NCBI GenBank assembly: GCA_005116835.1
Contig: SWDM01000002.1
Span: 1 to 64,000 of the forward strand
Reading direction: 5' to 3'
Length of the DNA: 64,000 nucleotides
From: Nitrospira sp.
Lineage (GTDB): Bacteria; Nitrospirota; Nitrospiria; Nitrospirales; Nitrospiraceae
Part shown: in pieces, positions 38,716-47,465 of the stretch
How the letters are laid out: each line of letters opens with the position of its first letter
Numbering within the stretch: the stretch's first letter is position 1
Notes under the pieces: model-generated
What the model saw: the letters and a program-made list of their open reading frames with translations, nothing else
What the model was told of the DNA's origin: nothing
Databases searched by the model: none
Program-made: the position numbers and the translations under genes

Positions 38716-40536
38716 TTACTTCAGCGGCGGCACTTCGCGTCGCTTGGGCGCCGCATAATTTACCAGATAATCGAACAGCCGGATCAAGCGGCTATCCTGA
38801 CGCTTCTGATCCACCCAATGCCCGATCAACCCGATCGTGCGTGAGAGGATGAAGAACCCATTCAAACTGTCGACCGGGAATCCGATATCGACGAGCACAG
38901 CCGCCATCGTGCCGTCCACGTTCAGAATCAGGTTGTCCTTCTTCACCGAGGTGATCTTTTCCACTTCGAGCGCAAAATCCAGACAGGGAGTCTTAATGTT
39001 CAAACTCTTCACGTACCCGACCAGCTCCTTGACCCGCTTATCCGGATTGCGGAGGCTCTTGACGCGATGGCCGATCCCAGGCACAGGCCCGTGGTTCTTC
39101 TTCATGTAGGCCAAGAAATCATCGACCGACATTTTATTATCGACAGCATACTTGAAGAACCGGCCTGCATCGGTCACGGCGCCACCGAAGCGAGGACCGA
39201 TCATGATGAGTCCTGCTGCAACCGATTGGGACATGCCGATCCCGGCACAGGCTGCGATGATCGTTCCCAACGCTCCGCTCACGCAGGGGCCATGGTCGGC
39301 GGAGAGCATCATGATGCGCTTGATGATTTCAGCTTCTTGTTGGGAGATCAGCCGTTTGTCCCACAACAGGCCTACCACATGAGGAATCTGGTAGCCTTTG
39401 TTGATGAGTTCGGAAGCAGGGTATCCGTCGTAGCAGGGTTCGTCTCCCCGGTCGTCGCTGATGGTTGTGCGGATCAGAGGAGCCACCATGACTTCGTCTG
39501 CCTTTATCGCCTCTTCGATCGTCTTCGGCAATTTCGGCAACACGAGCGGCTCAACCGGCTCCTTCACCTGGCCGGACTTCAGCATCTCTTGATAGGCCTC
39601 TTTAATGGCGGGGCCCAGGGCGCCGAATGTGGCCGGCACAATGGCGCCGGACTTCTTGAGGGCATCGGATTTGGCGCGGGCCGACCCTTCGCCCTTCAGA
39701 CCTTCCTTCGCGCCCGCATGGCCGAATTTCATGCCCTTCGGCAAACTCTCCTGACAGAAACCGGACACGACAGCCATCAACTTCACCCGCCGCTTCTTCG
39801 CCCCATACCACTCGGCTGCCCGCTCTTCGAGATCGCCCCCCATTTCGCCGACGATGACGACGGCTTTCGTCTGGGGATCGCTCTCGAACATTTCGAGATA
39901 GCTGACGTAGTCGGTTCCCGGATAGGTATCGCCGCCGATCCCAATGGCCGTCGTGATACCGTCGGCGAACTGCGAGCAGATCCAAATAATTTCGTTGGAG
40001 AGCCCGCCCGACTTCGTGATGACCCCGAACGAACCTTCCCGATAGAGCTTCGACAATACCAAGTTGTCGAAGGCGCCGCCGATGACCCCTAAACGGCAAG
40101 AACCGGCTGAGACAATCCCGATCGACGAAGGGCCGTTGAAGACCTTGCCCAACTTGGTGGCATGACGGCCGAGAATCTTGGCATCCTTTTCCGGCACACC
40201 CTCGGTGATCATGGACACCACCTTGATGTGCGAATCGTCCAAGGCTTCCAGCCCGCCCTTCAGAGCCCGATCCGCACCGATGTAGACCAGGCTGGTGTTG
40301 ATCTGGGGATGATTCTTTGTCGCTTCCCCGACGCTCTTATAGATGGGAACAGCCACGAGACCGCTGCCATAGGGAATTTCGTGTGTCTTGCCCGCGTCCG
40401 GCGGATAGACGAAGGCCAGGACGTTCAGCGAGCGTTTAATCAGGAAGCAGAACTCGGCCATCCGGCGCGCGGCATTCACGCCTGCGACACCGCCCTGAAT
40501 GACCACATAGGTATCTTTGTTTGCCAGGATACTCAT
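38716..40536 (-). CDS. aclA: ATP-citrate lyase large (alpha) subunit
   Basis: The 606-residue subunit has a succinyl-CoA-synthetase-alpha-like part with the phospho-His site KFGHAGAKEG and a C-terminal citrate-synthase-like domain (SADHGPCVSGALGTIIAACAGIG, VPGIGHRVKSL). With AclB it cleaves citrate with ATP and CoA to acetyl-CoA and oxaloacetate, the defining reaction of this form of the reductive TCA cycle. It is encoded downstream of aclB, with a hairpin in the 96-base gap. Confidence 0.96.
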   Translation of the reverse strand: MSILANKDTYVVIQGGVAGVNAARRMAEFCFLIKRSLNVLAFVYPPDAGKTHEIPYGSGLVAVPIYKSVGEATKNHPQINTSLVYIGADRALKGGLEALDDSHIKVVSMITEGVPEKDAKILGRHATKLGKVFNGPSSIGIVSAGSCRLGVIGGAFDNLVLSKLYREGSFGVITKSGGLSNEIIWICSQFADGITTAIGIGGDTYPGTDYVSYLEMFESDPQTKAVVIVGEMGGDLEERAAEWYGAKKRRVKLMAVVSGFCQESLPKGMKFGHAGAKEGLKGEGSARAKSDALKKSGAIVPATFGALGPAIKEAYQEMLKSGQVKEPVEPLVLPKLPKTIEEAIKADEVMVAPLIRTTISDDRGDEPCYDGYPASELINKGYQIPHVVGLLWDKRLISQQEAEIIKRIMMLSADHGPCVSGALGTIIAACAGIGMSQSVAAGLIMIGPRFGGAVTDAGRFFKYAVDNKMSVDDFLAYMKKNHGPVPGIGHRVKSLRNPDKRVKELVGYVKSLNIKTPCLDFALEVEKITSVKKDNLILNVDGTMAAVLVDIGFPVDSLNGFFILSRTIGLIGHWVDQKRQDSRLIRLFDYLVNYAAPKRREVPPLK

Positions 40537-40555
40537 CGGGATCTCCCTCTCAACC

Positions 40556-40640
40556 GAATTTGGTGAATTACCGATCTAGAGATTTGGTGATTTCACCCCG
40601 TTAAGTCACAAAATCGCCCAATCACCAATTCATCAATTCT
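40556..40640. repeat. low-complexity hairpin, word GAATTTGGTGA
   Basis: Arms GAATTTGGTGAATTACCGAT and CCAATCACCAATTCATCAAT. It lies between aclB and aclA. The right arm overlaps the last codons of aclB. Confidence 0.75.
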
Positions 40641-41838
40641 TCTGAAGCGCCTTATCGACGATATCGGTCAGCGGCGTGTTGCGGTCGAAGACGTTGATGT
40701 CGAATCCCTCGTCCTTCAGCGCGCGCATGGCATCGAGCCCTTCCTTCTCACGCGGGCCACCGCGGCGCACCCAAATTTTCACATCCTTAAGCTTGCCCTC
40801 GGACTTCGCTTTGCGGAATCCGTTGATGATGCCGCCGAACGTCTTCTTCACGTCTGTGAAGTTGGCAATGGCACCGCCGACGATGATGTTCTTGATCCCA
40901 GGCAACGAACAGACCTTATCGGTCAGAACTTCAACCGCCCAGTCGGGGGGATCGCCGGAGTATTCGGCATAATTGGCCAACTTGCCACCGCGCGCAACGA
41001 CTGCATCGGAATAATAGACGCTGGCCCCACCACCAGCCGGAAGCATAGCCGTATCCCCGCCAGGAATCTCGATAAATTTGACTGAGCCCTTGATCTTAGA
41101 GTCGACCGCCATCACTTCCATTTCATGTTTGGAATAGGCCCGGCCGAATTCCGCGGCAAAAGCAAAGTTCCAATCCGGATGCCGGAACTTGGCGTCGCCA
41201 TCGAGCAGCGTCACCGCATCCAACGCAATCAGTTCATGATTGTGATCGTGCTCGCGCAAGACCACGGGGTTTACTTCCAAATACTGGGCATCTTCGTTAT
41301 CGAAGCAGATGAACATCTTGCCCGCGAATTCAGCCATCTTCTTCAGGGTCGAGCCGGTAAAGCCGGCGTCCTTGGCCAACCGCTCGAGCGATTCTTCAGT
41401 AGGCTGTTGCCCGACTTCCACTGCCAGGTGCTTCACTCGATCCCAGTTCGATTCGACTTCAATGCCGCCACAGTTGGCGACCAGAATGTCCGTCCCTTCG
41501 CGGGTGGATTTCACTGCGCAATAATATTCATCCTTGTGCGGAATCATTTCGGACACGATCACTTGCGTAACGGTGATACTGCCCACTTGGCGTCCGATCA
41601 TCTCCTTGGTCGCTGCTTCCGCTCCTTTGAGATCCAGACCGACCTTGACCAAACCGAGCTTGAACCGAGAGCCAAGGGCCTCATGAGCCTTGACCACCAA
41701 CTTGGATTTCTTGAGCCACTCGTTGACATGGCCGAGCTTTTCCAATTCATCAACCGAGGTGACAACCACATAGTGGGGAACCGTGATACCCCACTTCTTC
41801 ATCAGTCCCATCCCTGGACCTTCAAGCACCTTCGCCAT
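40633..41838 (-). CDS. aclB: ATP-citrate lyase small (beta) subunit
   Basis: The 401-residue ATP-grasp subunit corresponds to the N-terminal part of the eukaryotic enzyme. It starts MAKVLEGPGMGLMKKWGI and contains an ATP-grasp-like core (LGSRFKLGLVKVGLDL) and a CoA-ligase-like Rossmann part (IKNIIVGGAIANFTDVKKTF). The ATG at 41838 has TAAGGAG upstream. As first gene of the leftward rTCA block it has a promoter at 41883-41911. The two-subunit enzyme is typical of Chlorobi, Nitrospirota and some Epsilonproteobacteria. Confidence 0.96.
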   Translation of the reverse strand: MAKVLEGPGMGLMKKWGITVPHYVVVTSVDELEKLGHVNEWLKKSKLVVKAHEALGSRFKLGLVKVGLDLKGAEAATKEMIGRQVGSITVTQVIVSEMIPHKDEYYCAVKSTREGTDILVANCGGIEVESNWDRVKHLAVEVGQQPTEESLERLAKDAGFTGSTLKKMAEFAGKMFICFDNEDAQYLEVNPVVLREHDHNHELIALDAVTLLDGDAKFRHPDWNFAFAAEFGRAYSKHEMEVMAVDSKIKGSVKFIEIPGGDTAMLPAGGGASVYYSDAVVARGGKLANYAEYSGDPPDWAVEVLTDKVCSLPGIKNIIVGGAIANFTDVKKTFGGIINGFRKAKSEGKLKDVKIWVRRGGPREKEGLDAMRALKDEGFDINVFDRNTPLTDIVDKALQKN

Positions 41839-41882
41839 AACACGACTCCTTAGATGGTGAGAAACAATTGTAAAGGAGGAGG

Positions 41883-41911
41883 ATTCTAACGAAATCAGCT
41901 GGGGGACTCAA
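41883..41911 (-). promoter_or_regulatory. sigma70-type promoter of the rTCA block
   Basis: On the minus strand, TTGAGT and TAGAAT are separated by exactly 17 bases. The predicted start of transcription is near 41875, giving a leader of about 37 bases to the aclB ATG, with TAAGGAG inside it. Confidence 0.6.
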
Positions 41912-42081
41912 GCCGTCAGAGGGACTAAGCAAAGATGGTTCAAAAGGCCTAGGATGGACGTCTGACGAGAGAGCAGGTCGCCTAACAGAATGAAATGTAA
42001 GGTAAAGTTTATGAAAATGCGGCTGTATTCGGATTACACCGGCATAGAGCGTCTTGAATCCTCTTCCTGGAAAAGTTGGCG

Positions 42082-42987
42082 TCAGACCTTTTTCAGAAAT
42101 TGGTTGCGCACCCACCCTTCAACATCACTGTTCTCCAGCAATTCCACTTTACTCCAGCGATCGCGTTTTTCCAGAAGCGCGACTATGGTCCCTTTCGTAA
42201 GCGGATCGGCAACGGGCGGAAATTCGACACCAGAGCCACTTCGAATATTCAGCGCCGAAGCCGTCACTTCGTAGCGCTCCCGTTCCTCTTCTTCGCGACC
42301 CAGCACCATGGCACGGATATGCTCCATGGGAAATGCCGGGCCTGGATCCCTCTTTCGATCGGGAGCGATATCTTCATGCCCCACCACGTCCTTGAGGCCA
42401 TAGTGCCGAACAAGCAGCCGCGCCAGCTCCAAAGCCCGTTGTATCTGCGCTTCCGTGTAGACATGCCACCAGCGCGACTCGTCGTCGAGTCTGTGTTTGG
42501 CATGAATCACTTGGGCTACCCCGTACAATGTTCCGAACCAAGCCTGATACTTCTCGCCGACCTTCTTCAATGGGCCGGCATTGTCCATTTCTATCCCGAT
42601 GGAATGGCTGTTCAACCCGCTTAACCCGTCCCAGTGGCTGATGCCGGCATGCCAGGTTCTCACATTGAACCGTGCGAGTTGGGTGATCGTGCCATCCCTG
42701 GCCAATACCAGATGCGCAGAAGCCTTTGCCTCTGGGTTCGTCAGCCAGCTGACCGAACTCGCGGCACTCTTCCCGGCCGTATAATGGAACACGAGATAGC
42801 GGGGGGAAAGATCGCCTCCCTTGTTCGGAGTCTCGACGAACGAGACGCCCGGCCCGATAAGCAAATCGTCTACGATGGTAAGAGCTGAACTTTTCGCTGT
42901 GGCAGCCTTACGTGCCGCGGATGTTCTTTCTACTATCTTTTTCTTCCTCGGAGTACTGCGTCTACTCAAAGACTTTCTACGCGCCAC
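42082..42987 (-). CDS. N-acetylmuramoyl-L-alanine amidase with SH3-like domain
   Basis: The 301-residue protein has a Lys/Arg-rich N-terminus and then an Amidase_2 domain: zinc ligands in VFHYTAGK and VVGHEDIAPDRKRDPGPAF, and the substrate segment TWHAGISHWDGLSGLNSHSIGIE. A C-terminal bacterial SH3 domain (ASALNIRSGSGVEFPPVADPLTKG) follows. It cleaves the bond between muramic acid and the stem peptide in wall turnover. No classical signal peptide is seen, so export or a phage-like role is open. Confidence 0.88.
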   Translation of the reverse strand: MARRKSLSRRSTPRKKKIVERTSAARKAATAKSSALTIVDDLLIGPGVSFVETPNKGGDLSPRYLVFHYTAGKSAASSVSWLTNPEAKASAHLVLARDGTITQLARFNVRTWHAGISHWDGLSGLNSHSIGIEMDNAGPLKKVGEKYQAWFGTLYGVAQVIHAKHRLDDESRWWHVYTEAQIQRALELARLLVRHYGLKDVVGHEDIAPDRKRDPGPAFPMEHIRAMVLGREEEERERYEVTASALNIRSGSGVEFPPVADPLTKGTIVALLEKRDRWSKVELLENSDVEGWVRNQFLKKV

Positions 42988-43007
42988 AGTGAACGACCTC
43001 CCTCAGT

Positions 43008-43106
43008 GATTCGTGAGACGTGAATCGTTAAACGTAAATCGTTTCAAAGGAAAAGCTCTCGGTTGTCCCGCGTTACACTTTTCACATTTTACCTTTCACA
43101 GTTTCA
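43008..43106. repeat. low-complexity hairpin, word GTGAAACG
   Basis: Arms GATTCGTGAGACGTGAATCG and TTCACATTTTACCTTTCACA. It lies between the amidase gene and the preceding gene, and its right end overlaps the stop of the latter. Confidence 0.75.
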
Positions 43107-43871
43107 GTTCCGTTTCTTGGATAACTGCTCCGCATATCGTTTATACCTGATTCCACGCCTTGCCCCTTTGGCCTGCGACTTCAGCTTCAACCGCTTTGCT
43201 GCTACACCGTCGCCCTTTATCGAAAAGGTATCATGGTCTCCCTTTTCAGGGTCGAAAAATCCGACATAGCCTCCGGGATTCACGCCAAACGAGCGCAAGG
43301 TTTTCCCCTTATAGGCACGTCCAAGAAAGTCGTTTCGACCGCCCCTTTCCTCTCCACCAGTGAAATATAACGGCAACACAAAATTTGAAACCTTCGTCCC
43401 ATCAATCTCATAGACTTCCGCTTGCACCGCATCGCACATTTCATACCAATGGAACACGGCCCGGTCTGAATCAACCGGATGCGGCCCCTGCACCAACAGA
43501 TTGACTTCCGGATCGCCGACCAGCTCCAGCGCTTCATGCGACAGGGTGACCGTCCAGTCCTCTTTCAACTGCTTCGCCAACTCGGTAAAGACAAAACCAT
43601 AGGGCACCCCTGCGTTATTGGTGTCGTGATAACCGAGCGCATCTTCGACGTCCACCGCGTCCCAGAGGTACAACACCGCATCGCCTCGCATGTCGGCAAG
43701 ACTTTGCTTCGATGGTTTCGTTCCGCTGCGACCTTCCAGCCTCAACTCCCCTCCGATATGCCAATAGGGCTCATAGTCTTCTCGAATTTGTCGGTTAATC
43801 GCGCGCAACGCAACCTGCACCTCTTCATCCAGAATCTTCCCATTTGTGTGATTAATGACTGAAATGAGCAT
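43104..43871 (-). CDS. uncharacterised protein with an HEALE motif (possible metallopeptidase)
   Basis: From the ATG at 43871, with GGAGGGG upstream, the product is about 255 residues. A central segment TVTLSHEALELVGDPEVN resembles the zinc motif of peptidases in which HExxE is followed by a DP pair. A second conserved-looking stretch is FHWYEMCDAVQAEVYEIDG. A basic C-terminus follows. No signal peptide was seen. The family is not firmly recognised and peptidase activity is inference. Another zinc protease gene lies just upstream. Confidence 0.55.
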   Translation of the reverse strand: MLISVINHTNGKILDEEVQVALRAINRQIREDYEPYWHIGGELRLEGRSGTKPSKQSLADMRGDAVLYLWDAVDVEDALGYHDTNNAGVPYGFVFTELAKQLKEDWTVTLSHEALELVGDPEVNLLVQGPHPVDSDRAVFHWYEMCDAVQAEVYEIDGTKVSNFVLPLYFTGGEERGGRNDFLGRAYKGKTLRSFGVNPGGYVGFFDPEKGDHDTFSIKGDGVAAKRLKLKSQAKGARRGIRYKRYAEQLSKKRN

Positions 43872-43976
43872 GGCCCCTCCATTTTCCCTCTGTCCCACTC
43901 ACCACTTCACAGGTCTCCGTCCTACCTCATTACTCATACCGGTTCATGGCGGAGTACTACAGGCCGGTCACCATTA

Positions 43977-44110
43977 GCAGGATGCTCAAACTGGTTTGTT
44001 TTGTTTATCTGGTTCATCTGGTCTATCTGGTTTAACCAAACAAACGAGACAAACCAAATAAACTAAATAAACGGCCTTCTCACGCTGGCGGGCTTTCCCA
44101 GCATCCTGCT
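43977..44110. repeat. element with family A-type ends and a low-complexity hairpin interior
   Basis: The ends AGCAGGATGCT (43977-43987) and AGCATCCTGCT (44100-44110) continue on the right into the family A arm (complement AAAGCCCGCCAGC). The interior is a GGTTTGTTTTGTTTATCTGG-type arm and its complement. It contains the stop codon of the downstream metalloprotease gene. Confidence 0.8.
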
Positions 44111-45137
44111 ACAGTTTTTGCACCTTGATCGAATACTTCCCTGTCCCACTCTGACGACTATAGTGACGGACTTGCACGAAATACTCCCCGGAGATTAAGT
44201 CTCCCGCGACCCTGGCATTGGTATCGAGTCCGGAGTCGTCATCTTCAGCAATTAACGATGTTTCGCTGTTCGGCCCGAAGAGCTTCATCACCACATCCGT
44301 CTCGCCCCGAGTGTCAATCACATATCGTCCGTCCGCAGTTGCCCTAAACCGATACAGATCTTCTTCGCCGGCCTTCCCGATTGACGCTTGCTTACGGCGC
44401 TTGGGATTGATGAGCAGCTCGACGGCGCTAGCTGTCGTGCCGCCTGTCTTCGGATACATTTTGGCTCCAGCGACGAAGGCCTTGTCCATCGCAGAAAGAA
44501 CCTCATTCGCTGTTGTCCCGATACCGTTGAGGGTCCAGGAGGCAGGGAAAAAGTACAGCATGATGGAATCCTTGTCGAACGATGTCCCATTGATCTGAGC
44601 GGCGGTATACTTTCGAAGAATGTTGTGACGAGTCGTTGCCTCATCCCAGAAGTTCGGCGATTTGGCTGCTTCGCGAATCACTACTGCTTCGTTCCATTGG
44701 ATTCCGCCTGCAGGATTTTGATGTTCATGGGCCAACCCAATTGCATGACCAAACTCATGGCCCGCAGTCCCTCCATCTAGAAACCCCAGATTCATGGTCG
44801 GTTCGTCCAACGGGATACCACGGCAATCGGTGCCGACGTAGGACCAGGCGCCGTCGTTGTGGTCGAACCCAATGCGGATCTCTGCATTCAACGCGTTGTT
44901 GAAATCGAATTTCAGATTTGCCACCTGAGACCACCACTCGGCCTGTTGCTTGGCCACGGCGTGCTCGGTTGGGGTGCCTCCCATAAAACGCACCCTGAGC
45001 GTCGAGCCATTCATCCAGGTTTTCCCGATGGGAGCAATTGCGCGCCTCCCGCCGTCTCGCATCGGCTTGGTAAACTGAAGCCGCATAAGATCTCTCGGTA
45101 AAATCCGATCGATACAGACCTTCGGACGATTCTCCAT
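44109..45137 (-). CDS. zinc metalloprotease (matrixin/astacin-like) with PPC domain
   Basis: From the ATG at 45137, preceded by AAGGAG, the product is about 342 residues. The metzincin zinc motif is clear: GHEFGHAIGLAHEHQNP (HExxHxxGxxH). The N-terminal part resembles the catalytic domain of M10/M12 proteases, with the Met-turn candidate in DKDSIMLYFF. The last 100 residues form a pre-peptidase C-terminal beta domain (DLYRFRATADGRYVIDTRGE). No signal peptide is present, so secretion would need another route. It lies 16 bases after mutM. Confidence 0.85.
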   Translation of the reverse strand: MENRPKVCIDRILPRDLMRLQFTKPMRDGGRRAIAPIGKTWMNGSTLRVRFMGGTPTEHAVAKQQAEWWSQVANLKFDFNNALNAEIRIGFDHNDGAWSYVGTDCRGIPLDEPTMNLGFLDGGTAGHEFGHAIGLAHEHQNPAGGIQWNEAVVIREAAKSPNFWDEATTRHNILRKYTAAQINGTSFDKDSIMLYFFPASWTLNGIGTTANEVLSAMDKAFVAGAKMYPKTGGTTASAVELLINPKRRKQASIGKAGEEDLYRFRATADGRYVIDTRGETDVVMKLFGPNSETSLIAEDDDSGLDTNARVAGDLISGEYFVQVRHYSRQSGTGKYSIKVQKL

Positions 45138-45153
45138 TTTCCATCTCCTTTCC

Positions 45154-45996
45154 TTATGGTTTGAGCGACTTGTAAGGTTGGCATGATGGACACACAAACG
45201 AGCTGCGTTCACTTTGGAGACGGCGAATGATCCGGCCGCAACGGTTAGGGCAGGGTTGACCTTCTTTGCCGTACACAAGATGGTGCTGCTTGTACCGCCC
45301 TTCGGTACCGTCCGGTGCAAAGAAATCCTTCACGCTCGACCCTCCATTTGAGATCGCCTCGCGCAACACCGTCCGCATCGTGTCATAGAGTTTGCCAATC
45401 GTCGCTGCGCGCAGCCGATTGGCCTCGCGGTTGGGATGGAGTCTGGAGCGAAACAGTATTTCGTTCGCGTAAATATTCCCAATCCCTGCGATCGTTTGCT
45501 GATGCATCAACAGCGGCTTCAGACGTCCTCGCCTGCCTTGCAGGAGATGGAGAAATTCATCGCGCGTCGCCGTGAGGGGGTCGGCCCCAAAGCGACGAGC
45601 GCGATAGCGGTCGAGGCCTGCCTGATCGAGCAAGGAAAGACGCCCGAACCTCCGGGGGTTCCAATAGCGGAGTTCCGGCTCACGGCCTCCCGTCAACGAC
45701 AGGCGGGCATGCACATGTTGAGGATGTTTCGTCTCTGTTGCGCGAAAGAGAAGGAGGCCGGTCATGCCGAGCTCTGCGACAAAATATCTGAGTTCGCCCT
45801 CTTTTTGAAACCCCAGTGCGACGCTCTTGCCGTATCGCTCCACCGTTTCCAGCCGTGCGCCGCGGTACCAGGGAAGCGTGAGCAACCCTTCTCGAACGAT
45901 ATCCGCTCGTCCCACCCAACAGTCGTTCAGCTGAGCGCCAAGGAGATGCGCCCGTACCTGCTGCGCAACCACTTCGGCTTCCGGCAATTCCGGCAT
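45154..45996 (-). CDS. mutM: formamidopyrimidine-DNA glycosylase
   Basis: The 280-residue enzyme starts MPELPEAEVV at 45996, giving the catalytic N-terminal Pro-Glu after Met removal. The helix-two-turn-helix region (QQTIAGIGNIYANEILFRSRLHP) and the C-terminal zinc finger (CPNRCGRIIRRLQSERSSFVCPSCQ) are intact. It removes 8-oxoguanine and ring-opened purines from DNA. The longer frame to 46128 adds 44 basic residues and overlaps the phosphatase gene, so it was not used. Confidence 0.95.
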   Translation of the reverse strand: MPELPEAEVVAQQVRAHLLGAQLNDCWVGRADIVREGLLTLPWYRGARLETVERYGKSVALGFQKEGELRYFVAELGMTGLLLFRATETKHPQHVHARLSLTGGREPELRYWNPRRFGRLSLLDQAGLDRYRARRFGADPLTATRDEFLHLLQGRRGRLKPLLMHQQTIAGIGNIYANEILFRSRLHPNREANRLRAATIGKLYDTMRTVLREAISNGGSSVKDFFAPDGTEGRYKQHHLVYGKEGQPCPNRCGRIIRRLQSERSSFVCPSCQPYKSLKP

Positions 45997-46069
45997 AAAG
46001 AGAGATCCTCGGAGAAGCGGTCGTCTCCCCCTACCCCCGCCTCTCGCACATACACTTTCGATTTTATGA

Positions 46070-46525
46070 TTACGCGCCGGAGGCTGGCCGTGAAGCAGGT
46101 TTCTTTTCACCCTTTGCACGTGCCTCACGAAGTAACCGAACCTTGTTGATCGCTTCCTTGATATTTGAAAGAGGCATGGCGCCAGGCCGACGCGTCATGA
46201 CCAACTGCATCACGTCTGAATATGGCATCCCTTCAACACAACAGAGATAGGCCATCACCACCGACACGGATCGGCCCATACCGGCACGGCAACAGACCAT
46301 GACCCGATTGTCTGCAATATGCTGTTCGACCCAGCTCACGGCCTGGTCCAGCAAATGCGGTTCGGCTTCGGCATACTCTGAAAATGGAATCCTGCCGGAG
46401 ACCAACCATCCGGGGGATTCCACCGTATATTCAGAGGCGACGAGGAGCAGGGCGCCGACCTTTACCGGCGGTTCCCTTGCGTCGTTGATATTCCCAACCA
46501 ACAGATTTCCAGTAATCTGATGCAT
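46070..46525 (-). CDS. dual-specificity protein phosphatase-like protein
   Basis: The 151-residue protein has the small DUSP fold, with the P-loop CRAGMGRS (CX5R) near residue 80 and an upstream general-acid region (IPFSEYAEAE). In most relatives a His precedes the catalytic Cys. Here the sequence is VMVCCRAG, so the His is replaced by Cys. The gene has a near-perfect promoter placed so close that the mRNA should be leaderless. It may dephosphorylate proteins or small molecules. The target is unknown. Confidence 0.8.
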   Translation of the reverse strand: MHQITGNLLVGNINDAREPPVKVGALLLVASEYTVESPGWLVSGRIPFSEYAEAEPHLLDQAVSWVEQHIADNRVMVCCRAGMGRSVSVVMAYLCCVEGMPYSDVMQLVMTRRPGAMPLSNIKEAINKVRLLREARAKGEKKPASRPASGA

Positions 46526-46534
46526 ATTAGGTCT

Positions 46535-46562
46535 AGTATATGCGGCACTCTCGCCAGGTCAA
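46535..46562 (-). promoter_or_regulatory. promoter of the phosphatase gene (leaderless)
   Basis: On the minus strand TTGACC and TATACT are 16 bases apart. Only 9 bases separate the -10 box from the ATG, so the transcript would start within 2-3 bases of the start codon. Confidence 0.65.
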
Positions 46563-46573
46563 GGGAAAATCTA

Positions 46574-46762
46574 GCCCGCATTATTCATGACGGTTCGTCG
46601 CAGAATTCCTGAGCTGCGTCGCGAGACCGGCACACGAAGCCCTGAGGACCCGAAGCGTACCCTTGTAGTACGGAGAGGGGCCGAGGGGCGAGCCCACCGG
46701 CCGTAGGCTCGTCGTAGCAGCGGATCGGCGATGCAGCAGAAACGCTCATGAATATTGCGAGC
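46574..46762. mobile_element. MITE-like element, family C (copy 2)
   Basis: This 189-bp element has 17-bp ends, GCCCGCATTATTCATGA and GCTCGCAATATTCATGA (complement), that match at 15 positions. The interior shares an order of motifs with 22358-22548 (AAGCGTAC...GTAC palindrome, GGCGAGCCC, GCGGATCGGCG). No protein is encoded. Confidence 0.78.
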
Positions 46763-46775
46763 CAATCCGGTCCCA

Positions 46776-46805
46776 TTGCAGTCACTTCCATGTGGCCGCT
46801 ATACT
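46776..46805 (+). promoter_or_regulatory. promoter of the Zn-ribbon protein gene
   Basis: TTGCAG and TATACT are separated by 18 bases, about 30 bases before the ATG, with AAGGAG in between. Confidence 0.55.
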
Positions 46806-46834
46806 GGAGAAACCTCGCATAAGGAGCCTCCCCG

Positions 46835-47194
46835 ATGCCGAACCTGACCGTGAAAGAAGTGGAAACCAGGCTTGGAACTGTCCAGTGCGCCATTTGCAAA
46901 GAATCAAGCTTTGGAATCGATGAGCGCTCTATGCAGGCAGATGGTGAATGGCGCGGCATCTGCAGAAAATGCTACTACACCTTCCCCATCTACACGGATA
47001 TGGAATTCTACCAGCGCACACAGCCGGATATCCCTTACCGGCTCAAAGAAATGTCCTGTCCGACCTGCAATCAACGAGGCGTAAGCCTCAATTTTCGCAT
47101 CACCATGTCCGTCAGAGAGTCGATCTATTTCCTGACCTGCAACGCGTGCCAGAAAACATATCCGGAGCGTTCCTCCCTCGAAGCGTTTGAATAA
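46835..47194 (+). CDS. double Zn-ribbon protein, unknown function
   Basis: The 119-residue protein has four CxxC pairs: CAIC, CRKC, CPTC and CNAC. This suggests two zinc ribbons, the first spanning residues about 18-46 and the second 74-107. It has a promoter and an AAGGAG site of its own. No known family was recognised. Such proteins often bind nucleic acid or act as protein-protein adaptors. Confidence 0.7.
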   Translation: MPNLTVKEVETRLGTVQCAICKESSFGIDERSMQADGEWRGICRKCYYTFPIYTDMEFYQRTQPDIPYRLKEMSCPTCNQRGVSLNFRITMSVRESIYFLTCNACQKTYPERSSLEAFE

Positions 47195-47220
47195 CTCCCC
47201 TTTTCACCCCCTTCCTGGTG

Positions 47221-47226
47221 TATACT
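47221..47226 (+). promoter_or_regulatory. -10 box TATACT directly before a start codon
   Basis: TATACT ends 6 bases before the ATG at 47233, which would place the transcription start at the A of ATG. No convincing -35 box was found. Confidence 0.4.
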
Positions 47227-47232
47227 CTCCCC

Positions 47233-47427
47233 ATGAGTGAAACTCCAAAAACTCCCCCCACGGCACCAGAAGCTCCTGCGCCAGAGCCAGTGGCTAAGGT
47301 AAGAAAAGAAATTCCGCTCATGGCCATACAAGACGATGGCGACATGATCGCCGAAGAAATGGCGGAGATGTTCGACGAAGACCGGGTAAGTCACCAACAC
47401 GGCAGTGCAGAACCGGAAGCCGATTAG
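47233..47427 (+). CDS. small acidic hypothetical protein
   Basis: The product is 64 residues: a Pro/Ala/Glu-rich N-terminus (SETPKTPPTAPEAPAPEPVA), then an acidic helix (DGDMIAEEMAEMFDEDRVSH). There is no ribosome-binding site, but a TATACT box lies where a leaderless transcript would be expected. No family was recognised. It follows the Zn-ribbon gene by 38 bases on the same strand. Confidence 0.5.
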   Translation: MSETPKTPPTAPEAPAPEPVAKVRKEIPLMAIQDDGDMIAEEMAEMFDEDRVSHQHGSAEPEAD

Positions 47428-47465
47428 TCCTCGCCTCCTCTAACCATCCTCGGCCATAAGCCTTT

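Noticed and set aside
39067-40092. A 341-residue open frame opposite aclA, and similar long frames opposite icd (35548-36195), frdA (31761-32600) and metK
   Set aside because: These are antisense shadows of GC-rich, strongly coding genes. Their sequences are rich in Arg, His and Asp without any domain pattern.
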